Of a stretch of 64,000 nucleotides of DNA, positions 62,188 to 64,000 are shown piece after piece; position 1 is the stretch's first letter; each line of letters starts with the position of its first letter. A program made the translations under genes and the position numbers. Source of the DNA: Burkholderiaceae bacterium (GTDB lineage: Bacteria > Pseudomonadota > Gammaproteobacteria > Burkholderiales > Burkholderiaceae_C). Below the pieces are notes generated by a model, which worked only from the letters and a program-made list of their open reading frames with translations, made no database searches and was not told the DNA's origin. The DNA is taken from contig JAKLLA010000013.1 in NCBI GenBank assembly GCA_023150375.1, positions 1-64,000 of the forward strand, read 5' to 3'.

Positions 62188-62207
62188 TTATACCCCATGC
62201 CGTATAA
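62188..62207. promoter_or_regulatory. symmetric repeat between divergent genes, overlapping possible -10 boxes
   Basis: TTATAC (62188-62193) and GTATAA (62202-62207) form a perfect repeat with an eight-base spacer; each strand reads GTATAA, a passable -10 element. This suggests back-to-back promoters sharing one operator for the helical protein and the DUF2946/copper genes. No good -35 is seen. Confidence 0.4.
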
Positions 62208-62267
62208 AAGTCGACCTGTTGCAGCGGATCGACCGGCCGGCATCTGCCGCTGCCTACAATGCACGGC

Positions 62268-62687
62268 ATGAAACGCCTCACGCGCCGCAAGGGCTGGAGC
62301 TGGCTCGGCATCCTGCTGGTGCTGGCGCAGCTCTGGGCGCCGACGGTGTCGCATGCCCTGCGCGCGGCGGATGCGGCGGCGCTGCCGCTGAGCCTGGAAG
62401 ATCTCTGCTCGAGCCTGCACGGTGGCGCCGTGCCGGGGGCTGCGGCGTTCGACGCGGACGGCCGCGATGCGGCCCTGCCGGACCCGGTCTGCGGCTATTG
62501 CCTGCAGGCCGGCGCGACAGCGCCCCCATCCTGCCTGCCCTCGGCGGGCCTCCCGCCCCGGCCGACCGCAGCGCCCGCCCCCGACCGGGACGGGGGCTGG
62601 TGCGGCCGTCCTCCGCTGCGCCACGATGCCGCCCGAGCACCGCCGGCATCCGACGTCGGCACGCCGCGGCGCCAGGTCACGCACTGA
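62268..62687 (+). CDS. DUF2946-family protein
   Basis: The 139-residue product has an N-terminal membrane segment or signal peptide (WSWLGILLVLAQLWAPTVSHA), and the DUF2946 features LEDLCSSL and DPVCGYCLQAG with paired cysteines, followed by a Pro-rich tail. DUF2946 proteins are commonly found beside copper-handling genes (PCu(A)C chaperones, TonB receptors), as here, where a PCu(A)C gene follows. ATG 62268 is preferred; ATG 62259 would add three residues. The function is unknown, a role in periplasmic copper handling is likely by context. Confidence 0.75.
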   Translation: MKRLTRRKGWSWLGILLVLAQLWAPTVSHALRAADAAALPLSLEDLCSSLHGGAVPGAAAFDADGRDAALPDPVCGYCLQAGATAPPSCLPSAGLPPRPTAAPAPDRDGGWCGRPPLRHDAARAPPASDVGTPRRQVTH

Positions 62688-62889
62688 GCGTCTGCGCCCG
62701 GGCGGCGAGCCCTCCACGGACCGTCGACCGTCGGCGACAGGCACTGCGGGTGGCCCTGCCGCCTGCCCGATGCCTGCCAGGTCGATCCGCGGCCCCGCCC
62801 CTCTCCCGATCCTGTCGAATTCTGTCCATCCCGCTCGGCTGAAGCCGGCCACTGTCCGGCCCCGACGCTCCCTGACCGAAGAGGCTCTC

Positions 62890-63357
62890 ATGAAGATCCG
62901 TTCCCTGCTCATCGCCCTCACCGCCGGCCTCGCCGTGGCCGGCAGCGCCTTCGCCCAGGTCGCCGCCAAGGACGCCTGGGTGCGCGCCACCGTCACGCAG
63001 CAGAAGGCCACCGGCCTGTTCGTGCAGCTCACCTCGCCGGCCGACGCCCGACTCGTCGCCGCGGCCTCGCCGGTGGCCGGCGTGGTGGAAATCCACGAGA
63101 TGGTGATGGACGGCAACGTCATGCGCATGCGCGCCGTCCCCGGTCTGGACCTGCCTGCGGGCAAGACCGTCAAGCTCGAGCCGGGCGGCTACCACGTCAT
63201 GCTGATGGACCTGAAGCAGCCGATCAAGGAAGGCGATCTGGTCGACGTCTCGCTCACCGTCGAGGGCAAGGACGGCAAGCGCGAAACGCTGTCGCTGAAG
63301 GCCCCGGCGCGCCCGCTCACCGCCCGCGCGGGCGACATGTCCAGGCACAAGCACTGA
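62890..63357 (+). CDS. PCu(A)C-type periplasmic copper chaperone
   Basis: The 155-residue product has a signal peptide (MKIRSLLIALTAGLAVAGSAFA) and the PCu(A)C copper-binding pattern: His and Met in VEIHEMVMDGNVMRMRAV and a second pair in GGYHVMLM about 35 residues later, matching H(M)x10Mx21HxM. It binds Cu(I) and delivers it to the CuA centre of cytochrome oxidase, often with Sco. The 202-base gap from the DUF2946 gene has no visible terminator. The C-terminal His-rich end (MSRHKH) may add a copper site. Confidence 0.92.
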   Translation: MKIRSLLIALTAGLAVAGSAFAQVAAKDAWVRATVTQQKATGLFVQLTSPADARLVAAASPVAGVVEIHEMVMDGNVMRMRAVPGLDLPAGKTVKLEPGGYHVMLMDLKQPIKEGDLVDVSLTVEGKDGKRETLSLKAPARPLTARAGDMSRHKH

Positions 63358-63371
63358 GGCCGCCGCCCCAC

Positions 63372-63479
63372 GGCGCCGTGCGCCGTGAGCTGGTTCAGGG
63401 CGCCGTGCGCCGTGAGCTGGTTCAGGGCGCCGCGCGCCGTGGGCTGGCTCAGGGCGCGCAGCGCGGGTGCCGGCTCAGG
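63372..63479. repeat. 27-bp tandem repeat, about four copies
   Basis: Units at 63372-63398 and 63399-63425 are identical, 63426-63452 differs at three positions and 63453-63479 is more diverged. The last unit contains the stop codon of the convergent DUF1993 gene (63475-63477, complement). Since 27 is a multiple of three, each unit repeats that codon in frame, so the array looks like a duplication of the gene's 3' end. Confidence 0.85.
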
Positions 63480-63996
63480 GCGCTGCGTCGCCCTGCAGGA
63501 AGTCGGCCTTGCCGAGGTCCACGCCGGCCTGGCGCAGCAGCGCGTAGGTCGTCGTGACGTGGAAGAAGAGGTTCGGCAGCACCCAGTGCTTCAGGTAGGC
63601 CTCGCCGGCCATCACGCGCGGCTCGGCCGCCCGACCCACCGTGAAGCGGATCTCGCGCGCCTCGCTGCCGTCGATCGCCTCGGCGGGCACCGTCCCCAGC
63701 CAGTCCAGCGTGCGGGCGATGCGGGCCTTCAGCTGGTCCAGGGTGGTCTCGTCGTCCGCATCCCGCGGCGCCTGCAGGCCCCCCAGGCGCGCGGCGCCGT
63801 ACTTGGCCACGTCGCAGGCGATGCGCACCTGCGCGGCCAGGGGCAGCATGTCCGGCGCGAGCCGAAGACCCACGAAGACGTCGGGATCGAAGCCGCGCCG
63901 CCGGGCGTTGTCCGACGCCTTGACCAGGCAGTGATACAGGTTGGACAGCGCCGTGCGCAACACCGGCAGGCTGGCGCTGGACATCGTGATCGACAT
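63475..63996 (-). CDS. DUF1993-family protein
   Basis: The 173-residue product matches DUF1993: SNLYHCLVKASDNARRRGFDPDVFVGLRLAPDMLPLAAQVRIACD, then KARIARTLDWLGTV and LPNLFFHVTTTYALLRQAGVDLGKADFLQG. The fold is related to the DinB-like four-helix bundle; His residues could bind metal, but no activity is established. The ATG at 63996 is used; ATG 63984 is an alternative. Four bases of the window lie beyond its start, so upstream context is missing. Its stop sits in the last copy of a 27-bp tandem repeat. Confidence 0.88.
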   Translation of the reverse strand: MSITMSSASLPVLRTALSNLYHCLVKASDNARRRGFDPDVFVGLRLAPDMLPLAAQVRIACDVAKYGAARLGGLQAPRDADDETTLDQLKARIARTLDWLGTVPAEAIDGSEAREIRFTVGRAAEPRVMAGEAYLKHWVLPNLFFHVTTTYALLRQAGVDLGKADFLQGDAAP

Positions 63997-64000
63997 GGCA

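Noticed and set aside
63372-63479. CRISPR array at the right end of the window
   Set aside because: The 27-bp units are directly adjacent without spacers and no cas gene is near; it is a simple tandem repeat.

Overview
The window is 64 kb of GC-rich bacterial chromosome with dense short-spaced operons, no rRNA, no tRNA or CRISPR array that I could see, and only one insertion-sequence trace at the left edge. The gene set (TctCBA with TctDE, a PaiB/SugE pair, a DUF6502/DUF5666 pair, PrlF-YhaV, GcdH-CaiB, ActP with DUF485, a tungsten AOR locus) points to a betaproteobacterium, most likely Burkholderiales of the Rubrivivax/Leptothrix/Azohydromonas type. This is a judgement from gene content, not a computed classification.

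Region 1 (1-4.5 kb) is accessory: the 3' end of an IS5-type transposase, an unrecognised translationally coupled pair (membrane protein plus secreted protein), and a compact toxin-antitoxin operon, prlF-yhaV with a third StbD/Phd-like antitoxin that has no toxin of its own. A perfect palindrome lies in front of prlF. Region 2 (4.5-17.7 kb) holds three diguanylate cyclases, a LysR regulator, a sulfur-related minus-strand group (ArsR-rhodanese fusion, periplasmic rhodanese, TonB-like protein), a decayed cysteine desulfurase, a cold-shock protein, a trypsin-like protease, a NYN/OST-HTH protein, a truncated DUF4395 gene, and PaiB, SugE and ChrR-like cupin genes.

Region 3 (17.9-25.4 kb) looks like an anaerobic or energy-stress island: a phosphoribosyltransferase, a CRP/FNR-type regulator without FNR's cysteines, a NarL-type response regulator, a PAS/GAF sensor kinase, a SagB-like nitroreductase, Hsp20 and a single-domain response regulator. 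FNR-like TTGA-type boxes occur in two of its intergenic regions.

Region 4 (25.4-36 kb) is the most coherent system. It has a tungsten aldehyde oxidoreductase operon (ferredoxin, AOR, FAD/NAD oxidoreductase, MoaD-like protein, small unknown protein), a tungstate ABC transporter (tupBCA), moeA, and a periplasmic PQQ alcohol dehydrogenase whose active site has the Asp-X-Asp pattern of lanthanide enzymes. A matching inverted repeat (TATGNN-N6-TGCATA) lies in front of the AOR operon and between tupB and moeA, suggesting one metal-responsive regulator. Together these could oxidise alcohol to aldehyde in the periplasm and aldehyde to acid in the cytoplasm.

Region 5 (36-64 kb) is mostly core: pirin, AMP-forming acyl-CoA synthetase, HAD phosphatase, ferrochelatase, tricarboxylate transport TctCBA with divergent TctDE, Hsp15, the DUF6502/lipoprotein pair, grpE-dnaK-dnaJ with sigma-32-like promoters, a TPR protein with a degenerate receiver, GcdH plus a CoA transferase, a radical SAM protein behind a LexA box, DUF485-ActP, copper-related DUF2946 and PCu(A)C genes, and a DUF1993 gene followed by a 27-bp tandem repeat.
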